The notes under the pieces were generated by a model. The model did no database searches, had not been told where the DNA came from, and saw nothing but the letters and a program-made list of their open reading frames with translations. This document shows positions 45,851-57,107 of a DNA stretch of 64,000 nucleotides, in pieces (the first letter of the stretch is position 1; every line of letters starts with the position of its first letter). The translations under genes were made by a program, and so were the position numbers. Source of the DNA: Sipunculus nudus (Eukaryota > Annelida > Sipuncula > Golfingiida > Sipunculidae); assembly GCA_026874595.1 (NCBI GenBank), contig CM049310.1, forward strand, positions 90,527,556 through 90,591,555, given 5' to 3'.

Positions 45851-47384
45851 ATGGGAAAAGAAAAAAATAAAATGCGAGAAGTTTCAGCTAAACTGGGAGT
45901 GCGGGGGGAGGGGGGGGCGCCACCCTCTGGATACGCCACAGTTATTGGATTCTTCTTTATTAGATGGAGAAATGTACATTTCTAGATTACTCACCTACTC
46001 TAAGAAACTTATGTTTTTAGCAAAAGCTACTTCAGCAACAGCGACTAGTTTCTCGAAAACTTTATGTAGGAGCGAGGTCTGGGCCCTAGGAGACGTTACA
46101 TTTTTATTTGAAAACCTGGAAAAAGTTAGAATCATTATTGTTGGATTGCCTTGAAGGTATGCATTCTACTGGTAGCGCGTAGCTCTCTAGTTTCCTTTAT
46201 ATGAAAGCGCTCCGTTCACCTGTACATATTTTGATACGTCTTTTTTTTATTCGTGCAAAAGTGAGAGAGCGAAAGGTCAGATTCGAATGAAATGATCTTT
46301 AATAAAAACCGGTATGTTTCATTTCTCTCAGCAAACGTTTTAAAATGATTGGAACGTGGGTCAGTTGATAAAGGAAAACCCAATTTATTTTGTTAAGTTA
46401 TTGCAATTGTCACTTACTTATTTATTTACTTACTTACTTACTTAATAACTTACTTACTTACTTTATTTTTTTTATTTATTTATTTATATATATATATTTT
46501 TTTATTTATTTATTATTATTTTTTTATTTGTTAGTGGGACTTTGTTTATGGTGATATAGGCCAAAGCGACATAAATATTCAGTCGTGTCATAAAGCTTCT
46601 AAAGGAGTGCTGCATCTTATATCAACTTGAAAGAAAAAAGCGAAGATTAATTTTGTGTTTATGCTCTTTAACGTGTCAGCAAAGGCCCCTTATTCTATTG
46701 TGCAAATGAACCGTCTGTCACAATATTGTTATTGTACACTAGGACGGGAATCACATGTATTTGAAAGGGGAAAAAAGCCACAGGGCAACGTTTCCTGGTG
46801 ACATTTTCGCCTGTTACATCTATTACTGCCGACAGCCAGCTCGTCGTTTCACCGAGTACTGTGTCCCCATCTGTCAAACCTTACAGCCAGCTTATTCATA
46901 AAACGGCAGCACTGGAGTTCCCTGTTATTGTGATAGGGACACTTAATTGAATTAATCCCTGGAGAGCTCCAACCTTTACGTTGCTATCCTGAGCAGCAAA
47001 GGACGCCAGCGGCTTATTAATCGTTAGTGAATTCTACAGATTGGTTTATTCCCGTGACAAGTCCTGATTTACCGGGTCTCAATGTAACGCTAGCCTCCTA
47101 GTGAGACCGGATCGCCGTTCCTTCAGACTGCATCCCTTTGTATACGTAGCGCGACTCGCTTATAATTTAGCAGTTAAACCGCTATTGGTGATACCTTATT
47201 TTCCAAAGGGAGATAATCTGCAGCGTACTACCCGGAATAACATTTACCCCGTCAAACCTTGGTTTGAAGAACCCTTTATATCTCAGAGCCACTCAGACGC
47301 ATTTTAAGCCAACTATTCAGCTTCCTTTTTGTAGAATTTATGCGATTTCTGGTGTACTTTAAGCACGTTTAATTCTGATTTGAT
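45851..47384. other. No supported gene; TTAC/TTTA microsatellite inside
   Basis: A TTAC/TTTA-unit tract at about 46410-46525 is the only repeat. The minus-strand frame 46695-46877 was considered and rejected. Confidence 0.45.
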
Positions 47385-48235
47385 ATAGGTCAGGAAGACA
47401 GAACAGTTATATCGAGGGATGCCACCCAACTACACTCCCTAAAACCTAAACAACACAAGCATGAATATTTTTTTTTTGTTAGAGACTGCAACATAAAAAT
47501 TAAAAAATACGGTTCATGTAGCTTAAACCTTTATAAGGACTCAAACGCACGGGCACAGTTAAAGAACCATCAAAAGAGTACATCACAGAGGGTACATACA
47601 TTTAACGTTATAGACATTTTATAGACGAAGTTACAGATGGTCGTGTATTCCTAAACAATGAATATACGGTCGGTCCATTCCACAAATGTCAGACAAAAGA
47701 GTGACCACTACTAACTGTTTCTCTGCAAAGAACTTTGATCTATTTTTGGTTTGTCCCAGCTTGTTCTGTAATCTGTGTTTTCGTAGGTATGATTATCTGT
47801 GCAGCTACCGACAATAGTAGTAAAACAGGGAATAGAATCGCAGCTTAGGTTGTTGATAAGATCTGAGATTGGAAACAGACTCTCCCGAGGCATTTTCTTC
47901 CAGATCGTTGACCTTTTAAAGCTAGCTATTCACCTACCAATTTCTGTAGTTTTATTTGGCTTACTCTGCGCATATAATAACGAACTGCAGGTAACTCCTC
48001 TTATGAAAATTCTTATAACGCCTCTGTGACGCATGTATGAGCTTGCTGTGATCTGTCTGTAACGCTGTACATGCGCCAATGTTGACATGCATTTGCTGAA
48101 GAAGGTCACTTGTTGCAAAATGCCCTTTGCAAAACTCTGAATTTTCCGACTTGCCGCCAGACGTCCTTGATGAATGTGTCTGGATTATTTTGGCAGGCCA
48201 GCCACATGTTATAAACACGTGGGTATTTATAAAAC
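47385..48235 (+). repeat. Left arm of a large inverted repeat (foldback)
   Basis: Collinear and inverted with 51190-52085. Shared anchors, given on this strand, include TATCGAGGGATG, TTTGTTAGAGAC, GCACGGGCACAGTTAA, CATCACAGAGGGTACAT, CAGCTACCGACAA, CCGAGGCATTTTCTTCC, AGATCGTTGACCTTTTAAAGC, CACCTACCAATTT, CACTTGTTGCAAAATGCCC and GACTTGCCGCCAGA. Identity is moderate (substantial substitution and indels), so both copies are old. No long open frame. Confidence 0.7.
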
Positions 48236-49189
48236 AAGCAACATTTTCTGGCCTGTGTTTGAAGAGGGTAATTCAATGTATTATATTTAGTTAATAGACA
48301 TCAGATATTTGAATAGGCCCGTTTCAGAACTCCTTCCATTGGCGAGATTCCAACATATGGCATATTTATTATCCAAGGTTCTATATATATCAACTAATAA
48401 CTGGTACAATATTGTTTCTGTCCGAATAATTCAGCCCCTTCCCCGGGCTGAATGTGTGAACAGCTGATGTTTATCCAAAGCTCCTTGACAATTTCGTCAA
48501 ATGTCCCTCTTTAAGCGTTTCCGTTGACCTTTAGCAAACCCTTGTGTCTTATTATTGAACATTTACTAAAGATACATTGGAAGCTAATACAGATATTACT
48601 TGAAATGAAAATAGAAATTGGGTCAGAATATGTCTGAATATAAAATAAATCTGAACAGTAAAGGGTTAAAATAGAAGAAATAACCTATCCTTGATCAATC
48701 TGAATAATTTAATATCTTCTACTTGCAAATTGGACATTTGACAGCTAACCCACCTCCGCACGATAAAACACTATTACTGATACCGACTGAGATGTCAAAC
48801 CAGTCACGTAATTGGAATTTCAAATAAAACATATGAAGCAGAAACCAACATGGGACGCAGGTTTATATGACAAGAAAGACGCAGGTCCCAATTCCAACAA
48901 TGCAGAACTGCGTAATCTCGGCCATTACAGATGTTGTCGTGAAACATGTTTTCCTACAGTTCAAGCTTTTTGTTTCAATTTGTACTTTTCTACTCACAAA
49001 TGAGGTCTAGCTCCGACTTCAAAGTATGTCCCTTCCGATTCCAGCAACATCTGAGAGCAATCTGATTTTTCGTACTAAGAATTTATCACATACTCCCAGC
49101 GACTTATTACGGTTGATGAGTATGCTAGCTCAAGGATATTGTTGTATTTAGTTCAGCTGACATGTCAAGCATCATTTACAAGGGTCAGT
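48236..49189. other. Interior of the foldback structure, nothing recognised
   Basis: No open frame above about 63 codons and no repeat recognised. Confidence 0.45.
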
Positions 49190-49720
49190 AAATATGGCTC
49201 AACCTCCAATATATCGCAAGAAATTTTTTATGGTGATTTTTTTTTTGTAACGGATCCGCTTTAAAATATATATAAAATTTACCGATATTAGACTCCGGGA
49301 AAGTTGTCATTTATAAAATGGCGTCAAAGACGGCCAACAAGTAGGCCTATATTTTTTTATATTCACTGCTAGGTTTTTTGGGTCCAGAAATCCATTGGAA
49401 TCAGTGAAAATCTTTAAGTATTCATATGACTGACACATAAAAGATGGCATCGAAGATGGCCATCAGAACAATACAATGGCTATTTTTTTTATTATATCCA
49501 CTGGAACCAATTAAAACATCTTTAAGTTGTAATGTTACTGGCGATTCCAAGATGACATGAATGGACAAAAGTCATTTATTTATAGTATTAATATTGGTAT
49601 CTAGTGTTACAAATTTTTGGGTTCTTGAAACCAAATAAAGCATCACTGTGTAATCAGGTGACTTGCAAATCCAAGATGGCGTCGAAGTGACTGCCGATTA
49701 CGCCTTTTAACATTAAATGT
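49190..49720. repeat. Degenerate tandem repeat with AAGATGGCGTCGAAG units
   Basis: Units anchored by AAATGGCGTCAAAGACGGCC (49317), AAGATGGCATCGAAGATGGCC (49444), AAGATGACATGAATGG (49551) and AAGATGGCGTCGAAGTGACTGCC (49674) recur every 110-125 bp. A shared middle reads TTTTTTGGGTCCAGAAATCCATTGGAATCA in its best-preserved unit. About four units. Confidence 0.6.
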
Positions 49721-50804
49721 TCAAACTCGCTCTTTATATAATTGCAGTAGTTTTGGTGCCTATACCTATTTTAGGGTGATAAATAAACATATATACATTG
49801 TAAAAAATATTGATTTTAGATGTCATATTTCCACTTGCTAAATGTGAGGATTTGTACCTTCAGGGAAACTGGCCGAAAAGGCAATTTAAGTAAGTGACTT
49901 GGTGTGCAACTCTAGCAATAAAGTGCCCACGTCAGGGAAAAACAATCAAGTCAATTTCTGAAGTTAATGGGACCATGTTGATGAAATATTTGAGGTAAAC
50001 GGCAGTTTAAAAGAAAGCACCAGGAAAAAATTACTGAGCAGGCCTGATATTTTTTTAATAACAGAACTCTTGAGTTCGATTTTCTACAATGACGAAGCAC
50101 TCTCATTTAGAATACGCTAAAGCCGCGTATTATTTCGGTGCTTAAGGAATAGGCAAATATAAAGAAATTTAATTTATTAGCACAATTGCAAAACAACAAT
50201 TGGTTTTGGTTCTTCTAGATTTTTTTCACTATTTCATCAGAAATATTTGTCTACAGCTAGTGTTAGACCACATGGACCATATATAAACCGTAGACTGCAA
50301 TTCATATGATGCCACGTATTACCATGTGATGCCTAGGCTACTGAGTTGTCTTAAAAGGTTTTTTAAACGTATCACTATTTCATTAAGTCAGTGCGGTAAT
50401 GTTATAATGGAGTCTATACGGTAATGTAATGACGGTGGCGCAAAGAGAGACCAAAGACTGGGTAACCGCGACTGCAGGTCAGTGCCCCCCGCGGTGGCCT
50501 GGCAGTATGACTGTGATTAGAAACAACACTTAACGCATTACCATATCACTTTTTAATGACTTTAGGCCAGGACATCACCAATTATCTCTCCCTGAAGGCT
50601 CTAGTCCAGACTGAAAGCATATTAGCCGAGAAGTGTTTTAAGAGAAGAGTTCTTTGAAAATAGACGCTAGTACATTTACATAATAGGAAGTTAACATATG
50701 AACATTGGACCTATCAGCGTTCATGCCTGTGTGTTTTGTGTTGTATAAATAGTCAGTCTTTTTCATGAATTGCCGTTCGATGCAATAAATTTGTCTATTA
50801 CATC
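49721..50804. other. Interior of the foldback structure, nothing recognised
   Basis: No coding or repeat signal that I can support. Confidence 0.4.
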
Positions 50805-50965
50805 TCCGCCCGCCGAGGAGGTAATGCTTTCACTCGTGTCTGATTGTTTATTTGTTCGTATTTTGGTTTGTTTCTTGGTTAATAATGCAGGATTACGTAA
50901 AAGAATTCAAAGTTAGTTTCAAAGAAACTGTGGAGCTGAATTGGGAAGACATTAATTGGTGGTAC
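50805..50965 (+). repeat. Dispersed family A, weak truncated copy
   Basis: CTCCGCCCGCCGAGGAGGTAATGCTTTCACTCGTGTCTGATTGTTTATTTGTTC resembles the left end of the family; the remainder is diverged. Confidence 0.4.
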
Positions 50966-51189
50966 CTACCCGGACAAAGAGAAAGATTCAGCAGAATTGT
51001 TTCGCCTTGGTAGAAGCATGCGTTTTGCTTTTAGTAGGAGATTGCGTCACGTGACTGTAGGAAGGACTGTGATAAATCAAATGATAAGTGTAATGTATTA
51101 AAAATTGCGGACGTCTTTTGTCTAAAGATGATGCCTTTAACCTTTTATTATAAATGTGCAAGAAAATGCTGACCAAACCGCACAGAGCC

Positions 51190-52085
51190 TTTCCGTTTTG
51201 TTAAAATCCACTTGTTTATAACAGGTACGGGGGCGCAAAAATAATATAAAAATTCAACGGGGACATCTGGTAGCAAGTCAGTTGAACCAAAATTACTTTT
51301 GGGCATTCTGCAACAAGTGATGTTTCAACTTCCACACATATGCAATATCCCAATGTATAGATTGTTTATCTGTTGGTCAACAATGGCGCATGCTCCCATA
51401 GATTAACAAGCTCATTCATCCAACACAGATGTGTAATAATAACTTTCATACCAAGAATCACATACAGCTCATTATAATGTACGAACAGTTAGCCAGGAAT
51501 AACATAAAATCAACAAAAATGGTAGGTGATTAGCTGGCTTTAAAAGGTCAACGATCCGGAAGAAAATGCCTCGGGAGAGTTAGTTTCCAACATCAGATCT
51601 TATCAACAACCTCAGCTCTCACTCTGTTCCCTGTTTTACTACGTTTGTCGGTAGCTGTGCAGTTAATCAGTCCTTCCAAAACACGGATTACAGAACCAGC
51701 TGGGACAAACCAAAAATAGACACAACAAACCCAAGATCTCTGCAGAGAGTTCCCAGTATTTGTCACTGTTTTGTCTGATATTTGCTGAATGAACCGTATA
51801 TTCCCTGTATAGGAATTCACGGCCATTTGTAACTACTTCCCATAAAATCTCTATAAAGTTAGATGATTCACTAATGTACCCTCCGTGATATTCTCTACTG
51901 GGGGTTTCTCCACTGTGACCGTGCGTTTCTGTCCTGATTAACGTTAAAGCTAACCTGAACCGTAACTATCATTTTCAGATTGAAGTCTGTAACAAAAAAA
52001 TAAATACGTATGCTTATGTGTTGTTTACGGTTTAGGATCATAAATGTATCGCCCTCCTCGGTATAACTTATCTGTCTTCGTGATC
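51190..52085 (-). repeat. Right arm of the large inverted repeat (foldback)
   Basis: Reverse-complement counterpart of 47385-48235, with anchors such as GCAAAAATAATA, GACATCTGGTAGCAAGTC, GGGCATTCTGCAACAAGTGA, AAAATGGTAGGTG, AAAAGGTCAACGATCCGG, AATGCCTCGGGAGAGTTAG, TTGTCGGTAGCTGTGC, TGTACCCTCCGTGAT, CTGTGACCGTGCG and AGTCTGTAACAAAAAAA in the expected order. Confidence 0.7.
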
Positions 52086-52600
52086 TTTATTTAATCATTT
52101 TTAAATTGTACTACTGATTTACGATTGCGTATATTATCTAATACTACATCTAAATCTTAAAACTTTTTCCACCCCAGTGTTGCAGGTTTTGCTCAGACCC
52201 AGAAGTTTCCCAGATGAGAATTCGCTGTGTTTACACCCAATTCACGAGAGTACGTGTAACACGCCAGCGTGGGTTCTTCATTTCCGTGTTAATACAGGTT
52301 AATACGGGGAGGGTACGTTTACTGTAGTTTTCTAAATATTTATTTTCGAGATTTTTGCTATTTTATCGTTTGACAAGTAACATTAACTTCAAAGTATATC
52401 GATTATTATATTTAGTATTTAATACGCGTACAATCTAAACAATTTAAAGAGAACCAAATTGATATCAAACAAGTGAACACTTTTTTACATAACTGGGTGA
52501 TACTATGAAAAAAAATATGATATTTTTCAATAAAGTCAGTATTTGATTTAAGGGTATTAAATAATAAAATGCTTTTATTCTTTTATCAAATTCTTGCCTT
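52086..52600. other. No gene or repeat recognised
   Basis: AT-rich sequence between the foldback arm and the CGTACGGT cluster. Confidence 0.4.
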
Positions 52601-52695
52601 CCGACTTTTTAATGGTACAGGCATCATTAACGGACGTTCTATGAAACTCGGTAAGCCGCTATCACATATAGCCTACGGGACGCGTACGGTGAGTA

Positions 52696-53135
52696 AAGCC
52701 TCGGTCACAACTCCCTGCGGTTACCGCTCACCGAAGATCACCGTTCCATTTTTGAAATTGCAGGAATACTCTCACGGCCTTCGCACGGTTAAGTAAGCTA
52801 ACCCTGCGGATGCCGCAGGCTAAACTTGCGGAACCCTTTACGACAGCCACAGGTACACCGTACGTCTCTCGGGTAGCCGAATAGGCGTTAAAAATCGCAC
52901 GGGCATCCTATATGACATCCGTACGTCTACTGTACGGTGCCCGTATGGAGCCTGTAGGTTACTGCCTGACGCCGGGCCGCAGCATCGACTTTAGCGCTAA
53001 TTAAATGTCAGTTACGGGTGGTGCGGAGTCCGTACGGTCTTTGAAAAACGCACGGTTGCCGAACGTCAACCGCACGGAATAGCCCAAAACACCCGTCGTA
53101 TCCCGTAAACCGTATCCCGGTTGTGACCGAGGCTT
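52696..53135. mobile_element. TIR element E, complete copy 1
   Basis: Left AAGCCTCGGTCACAAC and right GTTGTGACCGAGGCTT are perfect 16-bp inverted repeats flanked by TA on both sides (52694-52695, 53136-53137), consistent with a TA target duplication. 440 bp and non-coding. Confidence 0.78.
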
Positions 53136-53908
53136 TAAATCCCCATTTTGGCTATATTCGCACGGTGCCAGCAAGGTATCCGTACGATTTTCACGGGCGC
53201 ACGTTAAAATGTTACTCGCCGTACGCCGTGGTGCTCAGCTGGCTGCGCTCAATTTATCCCTGCGTTTTCAACTCACCGTAAGCCGGTAGAAAGGCTGTGG
53301 TCAGGCCGTAGATAGACCTTACGGTCGCCTTACGGGCACCGGCGGGTATCCGTTCGGCACCCTTACGATTTTTTCCGGGTAGTTTTCCCAAAAATATTCG
53401 TACGAGCGCCTTGCGGTGTCCGCCGTTGCCGGACGGGCACCGTGCGGTAGCCGTATTGGTACCCGTAAAGGATTCGGTTCGATATGTGAAAAGGTGAATG
53501 GCTGCTGTGCGGGGTCCGCACGGCTCCCTTGTGAAGTGAATTTTGCCCGTGCGGTGTCCTCACGGTGCCCTGAATCTGAGCTGTCGTATATATAAATACA
53601 GCTACATCGATATAAGTATTATAAACACGGAACCTCTGTGCGCTGAAGCCAACTTCTCTGAACGTGTCAAGTACTAGTATTTTATTGAACCCTGGAAATT
53701 GATTTGAATACGTATAGCGCTCAGGTTTGGCACTTCAATTAATATAATATCAATGATTTCAAATAATTTTATTTTGGAGTAAACATTAATTATGAAAAAT
53801 CTAATCGAGTTACATAAGAAAAACATTGATTGTAATATACCGTAAAATAATATTGGTCTCTATCCTATATGACCGTTTTTATTCTTTGGTTTGAATTGCC
53901 GCGCTAGT

Positions 53909-53965
53909 CAGGTGACACCTGAAGAAGTGGCTGCACCCCCGAAAGCTTGTGTCAAGAGTGACAAC
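53909..53965 (+). repeat. Penelope-end-like motif CCTGAAGAAG...CGAAAGCTTGTGTC
   Basis: CACCTGAAGAAG followed after 15 nt by CGAAAGCTTGTGTC, with a CUGAAGA box and a GAAA box in hammerhead order. Resembles 16867-16906. No surrounding coding sequence. Confidence 0.4.
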
Positions 53966-54232
53966 ACCAGCTAGTCTACATAAAGGTATCATATATCAAC
54001 TTCACTTACTCTTATTCTCTGGCTTAATGTTCAACAGCTATATATAACAAAAAAAACTTTACGGTGGCCGCACGGTGCCAGCGATCGAAGGCCGGGCGCC
54101 TGCCGGTCACCGACCGGGCACAGTACGGTGTACTTGCTTCATGCTTAGAACCAGCACGGTCACCTTACGGTTCCCGGACGGCCCCCTTATACCAACTAAG
54201 TTTTGGAGGTCACCGTACGATCGCCGTAGATT

Positions 54233-54791
54233 AAGCCTCGGTCACAACCCCCTGCGGCCACCGCACACCGTAGAGAACCATACGGTTTTGGGGACAGCAG
54301 GTATACTTAAGCCTCGGTCACAACCCGCTGCGGCCACCGTACACCGTATATCACCGTTCGATTTGTGAATCGCAGTTATACTTATGAAGCCGACGTGCGA
54401 CAACGGCAAGGTGTCTTCCTCATTCTCACGGCCTTCGCACGGTAAATTAAGTTAGCTAACCCTGCGGACGCCGCAAGCTAACCTTGCGGAAGCCGCAAAG
54501 ACCCCTTCGACAGCCGCAGGTACGCCGTAGATCTTTCGGTTAGCCGAGTAGGCATTAAAAAATCGCATGGGCATCCTACGACATCCGTACGTCTAATGTA
54601 CGGTGCCCGTACGGAGCCCGTAGATGGATGCCTGACGCACGGCCGCCGCATCAACTTAAGCGCTTGCGCTAATGTCAGTAACGGTCGTTGCGGAGTCCCT
54701 GCGGCCTTTGAAAAACGCACGGTTGCCGTGCGTCTACCGCACGGAATAGCCTAAAACACTCGCCGTACGGCGACCGTATCCCGGTTGTGAC
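54233..54791. mobile_element. TIR element E, copy 2 left part, with duplicated left end
   Basis: The left TIR AAGCCTCGGTCACAACCC occurs twice, at 54233 and 54309, as a 76-bp tandem duplication of the left end. The body parallels copy 1 (CCTGCGGA.GCCGCA, GGTGCCCGTA.GGAGCC, TTTGAAAAACGCACGGTTGCCG). The right TIR is broken off after GGTTGTGAC at 54791 and resumes at 55208. Confidence 0.7.
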
Positions 54792-55207
54792 TAGCGCCAG
54801 ATCGGCCCTCTGACAATATGGCCAGCTTACTGGCTTGCCAGAGTGCCTGGACATCTAACTCTTAGGATCGCATTATAATGCCCCATTAGGATGCAAATAT
54901 TTTCGTCATTTTAGACAACGCCTCATAGCTTACAAGTATCGTGTCACTTCAAATAAACCTGTTAGACCTTTTGATATGTTTCTTATCTCTCCAACGACAC
55001 CTACCATGTGTGTGAAATATTCCGTTATTACCCAATATATTCGTATATTGTTCTGCATGTACGGGAGATTTCTGCCTACGGTCTGCCTGCTGACTGTATG
55101 CGGAGATACGGTTATAAAGCGTGGCGTGGACTTGCAGGGCGGTTCTAAATTTGGCTTGTGTCACGACTCAGTAGGGGGTCCTAACTGAGTCGTGTTTGTC
55201 ACGGCTA
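54792..55207. mobile_element. 416-bp insertion with 9-bp target duplication inside element E
   Basis: GGTTGTGAC stands on both sides (54783-54791, 55208-55216). Removing one copy and the insert restores the right TIR of element E copy 2. Insert ends are TAGC... and ...GCTA. A 9-bp duplication is typical of Mutator-like elements. Near the right end is a hairpin CACGACTCAGT (55162-55172) / ACTGAGTCGTG (55184-55194). Confidence 0.65.
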
Positions 55208-55224
55208 GGTTGTGACCGAGGCTT
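55208..55224. mobile_element. TIR element E, copy 2 right terminus
   Basis: GGTTGTGACCGAGGCTT followed by TA, the displaced right end of the copy starting at 54309. Confidence 0.7.
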
Positions 55225-55340
55225 TATTTGAGTGCAAACACCGTGGGATGAAAAATCACACGGTGACCGTACGGTCCAGAAAACTCTCGGCAGGCCGGCG
55301 GGGTGAAAAAAATCGTACGGCACCCGGCGTATATGTGAGC

Positions 55341-56960
55341 TAGGCAAAAATGTTTCCTGTTTAAATAAGGCGTCCTACCCTCGAAGATTTTATCCTCGCA
55401 AATATTATTCCTTGCGAACAATACGTCAGCCATTGTAGAATAGAAGAAAATATGTCCCAATATGAATTTTCCTTATGACATCTTATAATGAAGGTGGTGG
55501 AGTGATCTTGGGCATAACGCTGCATTTGTTATCTCTGAGTAATATAGCAAACACGAATTGAAAAGTTGAAAATAACGTTCAACATGAAGTTCCAGTGCTA
55601 ACAAATGAGGCTCGTTGGGGAACCACTTTTTGTCCTACTTGGCGACCTCCACCTTTATCTACGGCAATGGTGGCATCCAGCGATCAATCAATGAAACAAA
55701 GATGGAACTAGTGACAATATAGTGTAAATTGTCATATAAAACTGAACAAAAGTGACATGAAACATGTATTATCAAATAGTTCCTGTTACATTACCATGAC
55801 AACGTGGACATCCGGTCATTGACCTTTTTACTCTATTAATTGGGTACAAAGGGTTGCAAGTCGTTTGCATCACTAAACATCTGATGGTCTTTTAAAGCCT
55901 ACTGACCTATGACCAAATAAATAATAAATGTGATTAAAATGATGTATAAATGATTTAAGTGATTATATAACTTTACCAATTCTGTAACGTTTTAAATCAC
56001 ACTCTTTGGCTCTGAGTCAGGACCGAAGTAAATGTTTAATAGAACAAATTCTGTTGTCTAAGATAATTTAACAATAATAATTTTTCTCTCTCGTTGCATT
56101 TACCGGTCGGTTTTTACGTTTTTGACTGTTAGCACTAAAGCTGATACAAAATCTTTCAAACACCAGGCCCAGTCTTCCTGCCTCGTTTCCGTTACTGCGG
56201 ATTAATCTTATCATTGTGCAATCTTGTTTTTTTTCGTCCGGAAGAGCGACAGGACGTCAATCCTTCCGCGTTCCGCCTCGGCACCATTTTTGTTGAATTT
56301 CAGGGTTGCTTGATTAACTAGAATGCATATAAATGAACCTGATGAACACCAAATGTCTTACTTAAACGTAAGAATAAATTTAATCATTATTTGGTGCCTT
56401 ATTTCAATCTCAGGCTTAAAATGTTCTAATCAACTTTATCATTTATATGCCACTTAAATGTTATACTCTGTAGATTTTAAGTGAATCTATTAAACAACTA
56501 AAACGCTTGTAAGCCGAGGATAAAAAATCCTGCTGGACCCGTGCCTTTATCCAGTCCAGTACCAAATATTGATAAGGTCTTCCCTGGACTTCCATAACCC
56601 CTCATAAAATTTTATGGAAATAGGTCAAGTTGTTTTGTTTTGCGTTTTCCTGACATGTGGTGAACGAACCGACAAACACAGGCACGGTTTAAAACATATC
56701 ATCTTCCAGTTTGGATGTATGGGCCTGTCAATCTTTAAAATAAAATGTCTTGCATTTCCAGTAAGCACCTCCAGATTACATTTCAAATGCACAGGCTTAT
56801 ATTACTTAAAAATATAACTTATTCTGTGAAGCCCTCACCATAAAACATTCATGTGTTGGTGTCTAAAACAAATTCTGATCCCACATATCAGAACGGACCT
56901 CCCTCTGTACTATACATATACCGACGCCGCTGGAGTATTTTGAACCCACAGTGCATTGTA
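55341..56960. other. No gene or repeat recognised
   Basis: AT-rich. A minus-strand RPVNA codon string near 56104 was examined as a receptor exon and rejected. Confidence 0.45.
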
Positions 56961-57037
56961 GAATTTCAATATTTACAATCCCTAATCAGTAGTGTGGTAC
57001 TCTTGCGCAGTGTGGGTGAAAGTACTGGAGAGAAAAA
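56961..57037. repeat. 77-bp direct repeat, left copy
   Basis: Identical over all 77 bases to 58250-58326. It begins GAATTTCAATATTTACAATC and ends GTACTGGAGAGAAAAA. The pair brackets the tandem array 57108-58249. Confidence 0.85.
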
Positions 57038-57107
57038 CTAGATGTGTCGGAACGACACGAATGCCCCCGCCTTGGGCAAATTAGAAACATTTGTAAAATT
57101 TTGAATT

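Larger units (their letters stand above)
52600..55340. repeat. Nested cluster of CGTACGGT-rich TIR elements
   Basis: A CpG-rich region built of words such as CGTACGGT, CACGGT, GCCGCACGG and GTACGCCGT. It holds two copies of a 440-490 bp TIR element (52696-53135 and 54309-55224) and related sequence outside them (52600-52693, 53140-53580, 54060-54232, 55227-55340), suggesting insertions into an older element of similar composition. An AT-rich segment, 53585-54058, separates them. Confidence 0.6.

Noticed and set aside
46695-46877. Minus-strand frame with VYNNN and WLSAVIDVTGENVT, superficially like a Cys-loop extracellular exon
   Set aside because: Residue spacing does not fit loop A or the Cys-loop, the stop follows directly, and no donor site gives a sensible exon.
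56080-56150. Minus-strand RPVNA string as a candidate N-terminal receptor exon
   Set aside because: The expected preceding helix and following beta strand are absent and a stop lies 11 codons downstream.
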